Shown here: in pieces, positions 8,464 through 17,486 of the stretch
How the letters are laid out: each line of letters opens with the position of its first letter
Position numbering within the stretch: position 1 is the first letter of the stretch
NCBI GenBank assembly: GCA_965217605.1
Contig: CBDCJB010000001.1
Location: forward strand, 372,001-436,000
Direction: 5' to 3'
DNA length: 64,000 bases
Source: JAYYZW01 sp965217605
GTDB lineage: Bacteria; Pseudomonadota; Gammaproteobacteria; Ga0077536
Position numbers and translations under genes: made by a program
Notes under the pieces: generated by a model
Database searches by the model: none
The model's input: only the letters and a program-made list of their open reading frames with translations
Told to the model about the DNA's origin: nothing

Positions 8464-10899
8464 ATGGGAGATAAAACCATGAACCACTTTAAAGGCGCTT
8501 TCCAAGCGACCCTGGCTTTGCTGTTGCTGGCGCTCGTTGCCACACCGGTACAAGCCCGTATCACCATCGACGCCTTGGGCGGCGAGCTGGAGGTCGAAGG
8601 GTTTCTTAAAAGTGAGACGCGCACACGCGTGCTCGCAGGTACAACGCACCTCGGGCAGTGGATTCAGAGGCTGCAGATCGAGGCAGCGCTGAGCTACGTC
8701 GACGTCGGTCCATTCGACGAACTGACCTTCGTCGCAATCGCGCGGCCCGAGTACGACATCGTGCAAGACATGGGTGACCTGTCCGCGAACCGTATTGGTG
8801 ACGGGACGACCAAACCCTCGTTACAGGGTCGGCAAGCGTTCACTGCAGAGTCCGATCTGCTGGCGTTCAACGGCTTCGATAACCTTCTCGGTATCGGCGC
8901 CGCCAGCCCCCTGTCCAGCCCGACCGGCGGTATCTTCAACATCGTCAGCGAAGGTTTTCAGCCCATGTCGTGGCTGCAAAAGAACTTCGAGGTTGATTTC
9001 GCCCGCAGCCCGATTACACGCCAACGGGTTCGTTTCAATCAACCCGGCGAACCATTCGCCGGCTTCGTTCCCGGTGGCGGCGGTTTCGTCAATGCGCCCG
9101 GTGGTGGTTTTCCGCTGGTCGTGCAGAAATCGTCAAACCTGAACCTGACCTGCAACCGTTGTGTCGATCTGAACATCGACAACATCGATGTCGCGACGGC
9201 CAATACGGACTCCAACGGACGCCTCTATCCTTTCCGCGAATTGTACGTGGACGGCGTCATCGGCGACTTCTGGATCCGCGTCGGTAAGCAGCAGATCGTG
9301 TGGGGTAAGACGGACTTCTTCCGGCTCCAGGATCTGATCAATCCGGTCGACTTCGGACAGCACTTGTTTTTCGATTCGTTCGAGGACATCCGCATCCCGC
9401 AGTGGATGGCATCCGTGCAGTACAAGGCCGGCTCGATCGGACCGCTGACGGACAACGCGTTCCAGGTGATATGGAACTTCGACGAGTTCCAGCAAGTCGG
9501 ACTCGGCAACCCGTCCGGGTTCTGGGCGCATCCGTTTGCAAAGGACGTCAGTACGTTTGCGATCTTCAATACGTTCTTTTCCATCGAGCCCTGCGTCAGC
9601 GGCGCGACCGCCATCGCCAACGGTATGCCGGCGGCGGATATCTGCGGTAGCGGCGGGCCACAGGACAGGCGCCAGCCATCGGGCTTCGGCACACCGGCAG
9701 GGTTGAGTATCAACAACCGTCCGGAGCACAAGCTCAAAAACACGGAAGCGGGCTGGCGTTGGGAGTTCCGGTTCAGTGATTTCCGCGTCGCGCTGTCGCA
9801 CTGGTACGGCTGGAACGACCTCGGCGCATTCAAGTTCCATACGGTCAATTTGGCCGCCGGTTTTCTCACTGCACCCGGTACCGGCCTCAGAATGGCCAAT
9901 GACGTGACGGTCGGCGATCTGGTCGGCTTTCGCGCCGCGGCCACTGCCGCCGGATTCGGCGCAGGTCCCGGACAGTTGCTTGCGGCGGCTCAAGCTGGCG
10001 CGGTCGGCGTCTTCGACGCCTTCCCGGTAGTCTCCACGGACCCGCTCACCGCAGCGCAGATGCTGGAGACGCACGCCGCCGGTACACCGGCGGGTACGGC
10101 TGCCGCCCGAGCGTTAGCCACTGGCAACTTCGCACCGCTGTACACGGGCACCGATCCGGCTTACTTCGCCGCGGGCGTATGCACGGGGACGGCCGTCAAT
10201 CTGGGCTGCCTGCCCTATCTCGGCGGGCAGACGTCACAGGAATACGAGCGGTCTCATACGCTCGGCCTAGCCGTCGACTACTTCGAGCCGTGGTCCGGTA
10301 TCGTGTTCCGCATCGAATCTTCGTGGACCTTCGACGAGTTGGTCACGAATACGCGCAAGTTCAACTGGCTGGACAACAGCGACGTCATGCGCTTTTCGAT
10401 CGGTCTCGACCGTCCGACGTTCATCCCCTTCCTGAACAAGGATCGCACGTTCTTCCTGTCCATGCAGATCTTCGATACCTGGTATTGGGATCACGACGGC
10501 GACAAGAACACGGGTTACTTCACCGATGAACACAACTTCATCACCACGTTCTTCTTCCTCGCCAACTACATGCGCGACACGATCAAGCCGATTGGCGCCT
10601 ATGTATGGGAAGAGGCGGCCAACTCCCATGTGCTGATCTTCAACGTCGAGTGGCTGATCGACAACCACTGGTCGATCCGCGGTGGGTTGAACATGATCTG
10701 GGAAGGCGACGAGAACATGACGCATGACACCGGACCGTTTACGTCGTTCATCACGCCCGGCGTGGACGGCTTCACCCGCGGTTTCGGTGGGGGTAGTTCA
10801 TATCCCTACGTGACTTCGGTACTTGGCCCGGCGCGTGAGGGTCTCGGTTCACTACGTAACTACGATGAGGTCTTCTTCGAACTGAAATACCAGTTCTGA
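8464..10899 (+). CDS. DUF1302 family outer-membrane protein
   Basis: 811-residue secreted protein. An N-terminal Sec signal peptide (hydrophobic run ATLALLLLALVATPVQA) precedes ARITIDALGGELEVEGFLKSETR, a beginning typical of DUF1302 proteins. The body is rich in aromatic, alternating strands such as YVDGVIGDFWIRVGKQQIVW and the last residues LKYQF end in phenylalanine, both signs of an outer-membrane beta-barrel. Two starts are possible: ATG 8464 (RBS AGGGGGA) or ATG 8479 (RBS GGGAG); the first has the better RBS. It lies directly behind the RND exporter and is followed by a strong terminator, so the two form one unit. A role as the outer-membrane channel or receptor for the exported or imported lipid is likely but unproven. 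Confidence 0.85.
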   Translation: MGDKTMNHFKGAFQATLALLLLALVATPVQARITIDALGGELEVEGFLKSETRTRVLAGTTHLGQWIQRLQIEAALSYVDVGPFDELTFVAIARPEYDIVQDMGDLSANRIGDGTTKPSLQGRQAFTAESDLLAFNGFDNLLGIGAASPLSSPTGGIFNIVSEGFQPMSWLQKNFEVDFARSPITRQRVRFNQPGEPFAGFVPGGGGFVNAPGGGFPLVVQKSSNLNLTCNRCVDLNIDNIDVATANTDSNGRLYPFRELYVDGVIGDFWIRVGKQQIVWGKTDFFRLQDLINPVDFGQHLFFDSFEDIRIPQWMASVQYKAGSIGPLTDNAFQVIWNFDEFQQVGLGNPSGFWAHPFAKDVSTFAIFNTFFSIEPCVSGATAIANGMPAADICGSGGPQDRRQPSGFGTPAGLSINNRPEHKLKNTEAGWRWEFRFSDFRVALSHWYGWNDLGAFKFHTVNLAAGFLTAPGTGLRMANDVTVGDLVGFRAAATAAGFGAGPGQLLAAAQAGAVGVFDAFPVVSTDPLTAAQMLETHAAGTPAGTAAARALATGNFAPLYTGTDPAYFAAGVCTGTAVNLGCLPYLGGQTSQEYERSHTLGLAVDYFEPWSGIVFRIESSWTFDELVTNTRKFNWLDNSDVMRFSIGLDRPTFIPFLNKDRTFFLSMQIFDTWYWDHDGDKNTGYFTDEHNFITTFFFLANYMRDTIKPIGAYVWEEAANSHVLIFNVEWLIDNHWSIRGGLNMIWEGDENMTHDTGPFTSFITPGVDGFTRGFGGGSSYPYVTSVLGPAREGLGSLRNYDEVFFELKYQF

Positions 10900-10930
10900 A
10901 GATTAACTAATAACAAGAAGCACCTAAATC

Positions 10931-10968
10931 AAATGGCGGGAGACGTAATGTCCCCCGCCATTTTTTTT
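10931..10968 (+). terminator. Rho-independent terminator after DUF1302 gene
   Basis: A 14-base inverted repeat with one mismatch (arms starting AAATGGCGGGAGAC), a 5-base loop and a run of eight T. It starts 32 bases after the DUF1302 stop codon and closes the RND-DUF1302 transcript. Confidence 0.9.
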
Positions 10969-11120
10969 GTCTGCTGAACCCCGTTAGGTAATCCCGGGAA
11001 CTCAACGTAAACTACGTGACACACAATCGGCGCTCCGCAGGAACCTTTCCCGACGGGATCGGTCGATTACAAGAGCGCGTTGTCCCATGGCCCGCTCTGC
11101 TCGTCTGAGAGGAGACCGAA

Positions 11121-12281
11121 ATGGCAAAACGCCGAATCCCGAACGCCTTGTTCGCTATTTCCCTTCTAGCCTTCATTGCCGCGCCGCTTACCTTCGCAAA
11201 CGAGCGCGCAGTGCGAGATGCGGTCCAAGTCGCGCGGACCTTGTTCAAGTCCGACGACATGTATGACCAGATCGCCGGTGCGGGCACCCTGGTCGACATC
11301 GGCGATAGAGAACCGCTCCAGTTTCTCGCTGATTACATCAATCACGACGACTGGTCGATACAGCGTTCGGCCATCGACATGATGTTGAGCGTTCAACATC
11401 CCGCAGGGCTCGATGTGATTTACCGCATGGCCGAGATCCGCAATACCGGCGTTTTCATGAAATTCCTTGCCGAGTCGATCGCCAGCAAACCGCGCACCGA
11501 CATGGGTGAATTTTTGATGGGTGCGCTCGGCTTCGACGATGCATGGGTCAGGAAATTCGCGTTGCAGGCGATGGCGGCGATGCCGATCGATGACAAGGAA
11601 TCGCGCATCACCGAGTTCCTGTCCGACGTTACGGTGGACCCGGTGAGCCGCGCCTACGCTTGGTATGTCCTGATGGATACGCCCAGTCGCGATATAGCGT
11701 TGACGAAGCTTTTGGAGATCTCCGCCGGCGACAACGATCAAGCGCAGGAGGCGGCGGCAGTTGGATTAGGCCTGGTCGATAGCGATACAAGCAAAGAAGC
11801 GCTGAAATTGTTGCGGACGACGAGTACGCCGGTCGTCAAGATCGCTGCATTGGCCAGCGAAGCCGGGCTCGGTGTCGAAGACGCGATCGCGGAGTTGAAA
11901 GAAATCATCATAAACGGGATCGGCCTTGATTCTTCGGTGGCGGCGGCCAGTTTGCGACGCGTGCGCGCCGAGGTTGCCGTACAGATTTCTGAAAACCTGA
12001 TGAGTTGCTGCAAACTGACCTCCGATTCCGGCACACGTCTACTCGAGTCTTGGGCGTGGATCGATGCCGATCCTGGGAACGTCTATGAATGGGGTTTGAA
12101 ACACGAGAACGCAGATATTCGCATGCAGGCCGTATGGCTAGTCGGCGAGCGCGAGGACCGTGAATACCTCGAGGCGATCCTCCCGATGCTGAAAGACGAG
12201 GATTCCGGGATACGCGGCATGGCTGCCTGGTCCGTCGTACGCATTATCGGCGATGAATACGACCCGGGCGTTGAGATTTAA
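11121..12281 (+). CDS. exported HEAT-repeat protein
   Basis: 386-residue protein with a signal peptide (about residues 1-27, ending in APLTFA before NERAV) followed by tandem helical repeats. Segments such as DDWSIQRSAIDMMLSVQHPAG, DDAWVRKFALQAMAAM, and DEDSGIRGMAAWSVVRII show the HEAT/PBS-lyase pattern. It should therefore be a periplasmic or envelope scaffold that binds other proteins. RBS GAGAGGAGACC precedes the ATG. It sits between DUF1302 and DUF1329 genes and its frame runs to 34 bases before the DUF1329 start, so it is likely part of the same envelope system. No enzymatic motif is seen. Confidence 0.72.
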   Translation: MAKRRIPNALFAISLLAFIAAPLTFANERAVRDAVQVARTLFKSDDMYDQIAGAGTLVDIGDREPLQFLADYINHDDWSIQRSAIDMMLSVQHPAGLDVIYRMAEIRNTGVFMKFLAESIASKPRTDMGEFLMGALGFDDAWVRKFALQAMAAMPIDDKESRITEFLSDVTVDPVSRAYAWYVLMDTPSRDIALTKLLEISAGDNDQAQEAAAVGLGLVDSDTSKEALKLLRTTSTPVVKIAALASEAGLGVEDAIAELKEIIINGIGLDSSVAAASLRRVRAEVAVQISENLMSCCKLTSDSGTRLLESWAWIDADPGNVYEWGLKHENADIRMQAVWLVGEREDREYLEAILPMLKDEDSGIRGMAAWSVVRIIGDEYDPGVEI

Positions 12282-12315
12282 TCACTACTTCAACTTATTC
12301 AACGAGTCATCTTCC

Positions 12316-13596
12316 ATGAATCGATACGGTCGCGCTCTTACCGCTGCTTCTCTCCTCTGGCCGCTCTCTGCGCTGACCGGTGATTTCGACTTCGACCTGG
12401 CACACGCCCTCGAATTGTCACCACCGCCCGGGACCATCATCAACCACGACAACTTGGAACAGGTGGAGCAGTTACTGGATCCTGATTTCGCCGAACTGAT
12501 AGCCCAAGGGTGGGTGAGTATCACCGTTGGCGAGCCCATGTCCTTCGATCCACATCCGGCCTTCGTAGCGGCCACCGCGCAGTACGGCGGGCAAACGCAA
12601 TTGGGCGGCAACACCAGCGAAATACTGAATTACGTCGCCGGACGTCCCTTCCCAGGTGAAATGTCGACCAGTGACCCGCGTGCGGGTGAAAAGCTCGCCT
12701 GGAATCTGCGCTACGCCTATGGCGGCGACGGCGGCAAGATTCCCGAAATGTACTGGCACTACCGCGACATGCGCAGCCAGAAGATCGAACGCGTGCTGAC
12801 CTTCGAAGCCGAGCAAATGCGCTTCATGCACCGGCACGTCATCGATCCTATCCCCGAAATCGAGGATAACATGCACGAAGTTTACAATGCCATCTCGCTT
12901 ACTGCGTTGGACCCCGGGGACGTCGCGAATACCAAACTCTTGATCTTCTATAACAGCGACGATAACGCCGAAGAACAGGGTTGGATGTATGTACCGCTAT
13001 TGCGGCGGGTGCGGCGGGTCGCGACGACCATGCGCACCGACTCGTTTTTGGGCAGCGACATCATGATCGAGGATTTCCTCGGGTATACCGGACGTCTCAA
13101 GGACATGGAATGGACCTTCGTGGGTACCAGCCATGTACTGCTGCCGATGTACCGCCACGATCAGATCGAGGTGTCGGCGGACAAGACGCGGCGCTACGAT
13201 CATTATTTCGTCGATTTCCACGGCCACTCCGGCTGTTTTCCCAAGGTCACCTGGCAGGTGCGCAAGGTCCTCATCCTGGAAGGCGTGCCTAAGCGTAAAG
13301 ACCATCCCTTATCCAAACGGTTTTTCTACCTCGACGCGCAAACACAGGTGCCGGTATTCGGCAAGATCTATGACCGCGGCGGCGTGCTTTGGAAGTTCCT
13401 CATCGCCGGCCTCGCGCACCCGGACTACCATTTGGAGCAAAATCACGGCACCGGAGTACCGATGTTTGATTCGGCAGCGGCCATTGATGTCCAGAACATG
13501 CATTGCACGACCCTGCAGACGGTCACGCTGACGAATCTCGAAAAAATGAAACCGAAAGACTTCGAGCCCTCGGCGCTCAACGTCGGCGCACGTTAA
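12316..13596 (+). CDS. DUF1329 family outer-membrane/periplasmic lipoprotein-sorting-like protein
   Basis: 426-residue exported protein of the DUF1329 family. The ATG at 12316 gives a normal signal peptide (MNRYGRALTAASLLWPLSALTG); the longer frame from 12253 would overlap the HEAT gene. Characteristic blocks are WRYMPLLRRVRR-like WMYVPLLRRVRRVATTM, SFLGSDIMIEDFLGYTG, and a C-terminal segment with FYLDAQTQVPVFGKIYDRGG. The family has a fold related to lipoprotein carriers such as LolB and LppX, suggesting that it binds a lipid or other hydrophobic ligand. DUF1302, DUF1329, RND and YCF48-like genes are often neighbours, as here. Role in shuttling between membranes is inferred. Confidence 0.82.
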   Translation: MNRYGRALTAASLLWPLSALTGDFDFDLAHALELSPPPGTIINHDNLEQVEQLLDPDFAELIAQGWVSITVGEPMSFDPHPAFVAATAQYGGQTQLGGNTSEILNYVAGRPFPGEMSTSDPRAGEKLAWNLRYAYGGDGGKIPEMYWHYRDMRSQKIERVLTFEAEQMRFMHRHVIDPIPEIEDNMHEVYNAISLTALDPGDVANTKLLIFYNSDDNAEEQGWMYVPLLRRVRRVATTMRTDSFLGSDIMIEDFLGYTGRLKDMEWTFVGTSHVLLPMYRHDQIEVSADKTRRYDHYFVDFHGHSGCFPKVTWQVRKVLILEGVPKRKDHPLSKRFFYLDAQTQVPVFGKIYDRGGVLWKFLIAGLAHPDYHLEQNHGTGVPMFDSAAAIDVQNMHCTTLQTVTLTNLEKMKPKDFEPSALNVGAR

Positions 13597-13634
13597 CGGA
13601 GTCGAGCCGCGCCGCGCACCTGGGAGGGAAAAAA

Positions 13635-14540
13635 ATGGCAAGTCCACAAGCGAACGCGATCAAGGCTCTCTATCAGCACTGGGTTGAGGCGATGGCCGCG
13701 AACCCCGAGATGAACCTGGATGAAATGCGTGATCTCTTCGATGAATGGGGCGACATCACCGGTGAACCGGGTGGTATTGATTACATCGAAGTGGACGCGG
13801 GCGGCGTCGAGGCGATGTGGGCTATCCCTAAAGGATGCAAGGACGACCGCGTAGTGTTGTGTACCCACGGCGGCGGTTATGTCGTCGGTTCGATGTACAC
13901 GCATCGCAAGATCTTCGGCCACATCGCCAAGGCCGTCGGCTGTAAAGCCCTCATCCTGCATTACCGCCGCGCACCGGAAAACCCGCACCCCGCACAAGTC
14001 GAAGATTCAGTAACGGCGTATAGCTGGCTGTTGGACGAGGGCTATAAGGCCGAACACATCTGTACGACTGGTGATTCCGCCGGCGGCGCCTTGTGCACCT
14101 CGGTACTGCTCGGGATCCGCGACAAGGGTTTGCCAATGCCCGTGGCCGCGCTGCCGATGTCGCCCTGGTATGACCCGGAGGGCACGGGCGAAACCTTGCA
14201 AACGAATGCGGAGAAGGACTGCCTGGTGCAGAAACCCGTGCTGGAAGGTATGGCGGGCATGTTCCTGGGCGGCGCTTCGAGCAAAGACCCACTGGCCAAT
14301 TTACTCTGCGCGGATTTGGCCGGCCTGCCACCGATCTATATTCAAGTCGGAGGCGATGAAACGCTGCTGGATGATTCGCTGCGTTTCGAGAAATTGGCCA
14401 AGGATGCCGGTGTAGATATCAAATGCGACGTCTATCCCGAGATGCAGCACGTGTTCCACTTCATGGCCGGCAAAGCCCCGGAAGCGGACGATGCGGTGCA
14501 AAAGATGGCGGCCTGGGTCAAACCCAAACTCGGGCTCTAG
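13635..14540 (+). CDS. alpha/beta hydrolase, HSL-type esterase
   Basis: 301-residue carboxylesterase of the hormone-sensitive lipase family. The oxyanion motif HGGG is in CTHGGGYVVGSM, the nucleophile serine in TGDSAGGAL, the acid in VGGDETLLDDS, and the catalytic histidine in EMQHVFHFM. The start is ATG 13635 behind TGGGAGGGAAA; the open frame upstream to 13503 overlaps the DUF1329 gene. No signal peptide is seen, so it is cytoplasmic. Its TAG stop shares a base with the GTG start of the following SDR gene, implying translational coupling. It may hydrolyse an ester of the compound handled by the envelope locus. Confidence 0.9.
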   Translation: MASPQANAIKALYQHWVEAMAANPEMNLDEMRDLFDEWGDITGEPGGIDYIEVDAGGVEAMWAIPKGCKDDRVVLCTHGGGYVVGSMYTHRKIFGHIAKAVGCKALILHYRRAPENPHPAQVEDSVTAYSWLLDEGYKAEHICTTGDSAGGALCTSVLLGIRDKGLPMPVAALPMSPWYDPEGTGETLQTNAEKDCLVQKPVLEGMAGMFLGGASSKDPLANLLCADLAGLPPIYIQVGGDETLLDDSLRFEKLAKDAGVDIKCDVYPEMQHVFHFMAGKAPEADDAVQKMAAWVKPKLGL

Positions 14541-14554
14541 TGTCCCGTCCCGTG
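14537..14554. repeat. solitary 18-base terminus matching the 29.3 kb MITE
   Basis: CTAGTGTCCCGTCCCGTG matches the outer end of the element at 29318-29482 at 17 of 18 positions, including the flanking CTAG. Here it contains the stop codon of the hydrolase gene (TAG 14538-14540) and the start codon of the SDR gene (GTG 14540-14542). No second arm was found nearby, so this is either a decayed remnant or a chance match. Confidence 0.4.
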
Positions 14555-15328
14555 GCGGATTACGATCCGCGCGACCTTTTCGACCTGACCGGGAAACGCG
14601 CCTTCGTCACCGGCGCGTCGATGGGTCTGGGCAAGCGCTTCGGGTGGACGCTGGCGCGTGCCGGGGCAGAAGTCGTACTCGCGGCGCGCAGCGTCGACAA
14701 GCTCGAAGCACTCGGCGCAGAAATCGCGGCATTTGATGGCCAATGCCGGATCGTCAAGCTCGACGTACGGGATCGCGACGCGATCCGCACCTGCATTGAA
14801 GAAACCGAACAGGGCGGGCCGATCGACGTGCTCGTCAACAATGCCGGCATCGCTATCGTGAAAGCCCCGGAGCGCTACGAAGACGCGGACTGGGACCAGG
14901 TTTACGAGACCAATCTGCGCGCCCCGTGGACGCTGGCGCAGGCCGTGATCAAACATCGGGTCGCGGACGGACGCCCCTGTAGCATCATTAATATTGCCTC
15001 TGTACTCGGGCTTCGACCGTTGGGTCACATTCCACCGTACGCCGCCGCGAAAGCCGCCTTGATCAACCTCGGCCGCGACCTGTGCGTCGATCTCGCGCAT
15101 AAGGGCATACGCGTGAATGCGCTTGCTCCGGGCTATTTCGAAACCGAGATGAATCGTGACTGGCTTAAATCCGAGGCAGGCGAGCGCCTCAAGCAAGGCA
15201 TTCCAACCGGGCGCTTCGGGCAACCGGAAGATCTGGATGGCGCGATCCTGTTTCTAGCGTCGGATGCGTCGCAGTTTATGAACGGGAACGTGCTTGTCGT
15301 GGATGGGGGACATAGCGCAGGCTTGTAG
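14540..15328 (+). CDS. SDR-family oxidoreductase
   Basis: 262-residue classical short-chain dehydrogenase. TGASMGLG is the NAD(P) motif near residue 21, NNAGIAIV follows, and the active site is SIINIASVLGLRPLGH followed by YAAAK. The C-terminus LVVDGGHSAGL is FabG-like. The start is the GTG at 14540, overlapping the upstream stop by one base (TAGTG); the longer open frame from 14423 lies inside the hydrolase gene. The natural substrate is not evident. The TAG stop codon lies inside the left end of a 157-base repeat element that begins at 15326, so insertion of that element has set or replaced the end of the protein. Confidence 0.88.
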   Translation: MSRPVADYDPRDLFDLTGKRAFVTGASMGLGKRFGWTLARAGAEVVLAARSVDKLEALGAEIAAFDGQCRIVKLDVRDRDAIRTCIEETEQGGPIDVLVNNAGIAIVKAPERYEDADWDQVYETNLRAPWTLAQAVIKHRVADGRPCSIINIASVLGLRPLGHIPPYAAAKAALINLGRDLCVDLAHKGIRVNALAPGYFETEMNRDWLKSEAGERLKQGIPTGRFGQPEDLDGAILFLASDASQFMNGNVLVVDGGHSAGL

Positions 15329-15482
15329 AAGCGGTCTCAAAATTCATCTGAGACGTTGATGCTGCGTTGCGCGACCTTCTCCGGTGCGGGGCGGTGAAGC
15401 CGCAAATTGCGCATAAACTGCGCTCCTCGAATGCCCGCGCGCCTTGCCTGAACGCCTCAGATGAATTTTGAGGCCACTTCTA
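15326..15482. repeat. MITE-like element with long terminal inverted repeats (copy 1)
   Basis: A 157-base element bounded by inverted repeats that agree at 25 of 27 outer positions (beginning TAGAAGCGGTCTCAAAATTC, ending in its complement with two changes) and weaker symmetry further in. The same outer 19 bases bound the element at 61952-62222. No coding capacity. It fills the space between the convergent SDR and MaoC genes. TA at both outer ends suggests a TA target duplication. Confidence 0.75.
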
Positions 15483-15494
15483 ATATCAATCGGT

Positions 15495-16523
15495 TTACAA
15501 CGCCCACAACACCAATCGCCAATCCAGGACCTCGGACTCCGCGTAATCGTCGGTATCCGCCTCCGTCCGTTTGGCAAAGCACTTTGCGTGCAACTCACAA
15601 AGCTTACCGCCATTATCGACGCCGGCCTCCTCGGTAATGCTGAACTCCGTGCGGATGATATCTTCTTCCAACACCGGCCCCAGGTGATCGCAGCCCTGCC
15701 AGCCGATCAAGGTCACGATGTTCGGCATCGCGCGGCAGATCTGGGCGAACGCGAGCGAAATCGTATGTCCTCCGTACACCAGGCGTTTGCCGAGATAACT
15801 GCGTGATGCATCGGTATGGGTGAAGGCGATATTGCCGGTCACGCGCACTAATTCAGGCGCACACGTTACCGTGTCCTGCGCCTCGATGATGACCCGATCA
15901 CCGGCGCCGATCGATGGCGCCGGTACATTGAATTTATCCGCCGCAAGCGCCGACACGTCCCAGTCCATTGGAATGGCAGCTTGTATTTGCGCGCCGTCCA
16001 GGGCCTCCGGGATCCAGTCGAAGTCATCCTCGTATCCGGTCTCGGCCTCGGCGTCGCGACACGGGATCATGGGGCACCGCCAGTAGTGCATCACACACGC
16101 GCCGCCGCTGTTCATCGTTTCCATTTCGAGCGCGACCATGCCGGTCGCCGCACGGCCCGGTTTCGGCCGGTTTTGCCGCAGGCCCACGACCTTCGTCGTC
16201 GTCGTCAAGGTGTCGCCGATGAACACCGGTTGCCGCAGCAATAAACCGCGATAGAAGAGATTCCCCTTGACGTGCTGCGATGCGTAGGTCGTCTGTCCGT
16301 TGACCAGGTTGATCACCAGCATCGGATGGACGAGCGCACGCTGCGTACCCGTCACCGCGCGCGCCAGAGCGTGGTCGAGCGGTAAGCGCAGGCGATCGCC
16401 TACGGTCGCCTGGTAGAGTGCGGCATGCCCGTCGGTCACGGTCACCGATGGCGCGCTGAAACTGTCTCCAACGTTGAAATCTTCGAAATAAGGACCGTCG
16501 ACGTGGTGGGTAGTGGTATTCAA
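15495..16523 (-). CDS. MaoC-like dehydratase/hydratase, double hot-dog
   Basis: 342-residue protein with two hot-dog halves. The N-terminal part has GPYFEDFNVGDSFSAPSVTV and FIGDTLTTTTKVVGLRQNR, characteristic of the mesaconyl-CoA/beta-methylmalyl-CoA hydratase type. The C-terminal part repeats the fold with FTHTDASRSYLGKRLVYGGH. Such enzymes add water to, or remove it from, enoyl-CoA thioesters. It is the last gene of the leftward operon that starts near 22.5 kb, so its substrate is probably an acyl-CoA formed by the upstream CoA-transferase and ACAD. Exact substrate unknown. The stop codon lies 13 bases from repeat copy 1. Confidence 0.82.
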   Translation of the reverse strand: MNTTTHHVDGPYFEDFNVGDSFSAPSVTVTDGHAALYQATVGDRLRLPLDHALARAVTGTQRALVHPMLVINLVNGQTTYASQHVKGNLFYRGLLLRQPVFIGDTLTTTTKVVGLRQNRPKPGRAATGMVALEMETMNSGGACVMHYWRCPMIPCRDAEAETGYEDDFDWIPEALDGAQIQAAIPMDWDVSALAADKFNVPAPSIGAGDRVIIEAQDTVTCAPELVRVTGNIAFTHTDASRSYLGKRLVYGGHTISLAFAQICRAMPNIVTLIGWQGCDHLGPVLEEDIIRTEFSITEEAGVDNGGKLCELHAKCFAKRTEADTDDYAESEVLDWRLVLWAL

Positions 16524-16531
16524 CCCAATGA

Positions 16532-17467
16532 TTATCTAATTGCGATCGGATTGACGATCATCTGCACTGCACCCGACACGCGTGCCGGACCGAGTACGAA
16601 CATGAATTCATAGGCTTTGTCTTTCGCGAGTTCCCGCGTGTCCATGTTCTCCAGCAGGTAAATGCCGTTGAAGTTGATCAGGAGCTGGTGCACCCGGTAG
16701 AGGATCTTGGGGTCCTCCGCCGGCAAAACCTCCACACCCCAGGTGTCCGCGCCGACTGCAAGCACTTCTTTTTCAATGAGATATTCGGCGCCGCTGACGC
16801 CCACACCGGGCTCGGCTTTACCGAAGCGTTCGGGATCCGTTCCGATGAGGTTCAACCAGCCCGAATGAAACAGCACCACATCGCCTTTTTCGATAGACGT
16901 CCCCTGTTTTGTCTCGCACGCAATGATGTCGTCACGCGTATACGGTGTGCCTTCCGGCAACATGTCCTTGCCCATACAAGCGGCCATGTTCAATAACACG
17001 CCGCGGCTCACGATGGGCGGTAGATCCTCCATGCCGAATATCGTCACGCCATCCACTTTGGCGAAATCCTTCGCGCGATGTCCGTTGTAGAAAACGCCCG
17101 CCGTCGCGGCGTGGCCCAGACCGTCGAGCTGCGATCCGACTCCGATCCAGCCGGAGATGATGTCGTCCAGGTAATTGAACTTGTTGTCGCCATAAGCGAA
17201 GTCGTCATATTGATTGGGATAGAGGATGCGGATATTGAAGGTGCGGGGCGGGAAGGCCGGCGTATCCTTGTTCGTCTCTATACCCAAGCGGTAGGTCTTG
17301 CCGGTCTTGATGAGCTTCGCCGCCTTGAGCGTCAAGGCCGAACTCAGCATATTAAAAGAGCCCAGGGTATCGTCGGCGCCCCATTTCGACGGCCACCATT
17401 TTTCTTCGGCATGTGTCGTGACGCATAGGGTCAAGGCGAGCGTAAGGGCGAATAGACGCAATTTCAT
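16532..17467 (-). CDS. exported cyclase-family hydrolase (kynurenine formamidase-like)
   Basis: 311-residue metal-dependent hydrolase of the cyclase (PF04199-type) family. The first 20 residues (MKLRLFALTLALTLCVTTHA) form a Sec signal peptide, so the enzyme is periplasmic. Motifs are GVGSQLDGLGHAATAGVFYNGH, in place of the canonical HxGTHxDxPxH metal site, VTIFGMEDLPPIVSRGVLLN, and VVLFHSGWLNL. The GSQLDGLGH variant occurs in a large group of uncharacterised cyclases. Members open cyclic or amide substrates. The gene lies between MaoC (8 bases) and CoA-transferase (19 bases) within the leftward operon, which suggests a ring-opening or lactone/amide hydrolysis step, though its periplasmic location is odd for an acyl-CoA pathway. 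Confidence 0.8.
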   Translation of the reverse strand: MKLRLFALTLALTLCVTTHAEEKWWPSKWGADDTLGSFNMLSSALTLKAAKLIKTGKTYRLGIETNKDTPAFPPRTFNIRILYPNQYDDFAYGDNKFNYLDDIISGWIGVGSQLDGLGHAATAGVFYNGHRAKDFAKVDGVTIFGMEDLPPIVSRGVLLNMAACMGKDMLPEGTPYTRDDIIACETKQGTSIEKGDVVLFHSGWLNLIGTDPERFGKAEPGVGVSGAEYLIEKEVLAVGADTWGVEVLPAEDPKILYRVHQLLINFNGIYLLENMDTRELAKDKAYEFMFVLGPARVSGAVQMIVNPIAIR

Positions 17468-17486
17468 CGTGTCCTCCTATGGGATT

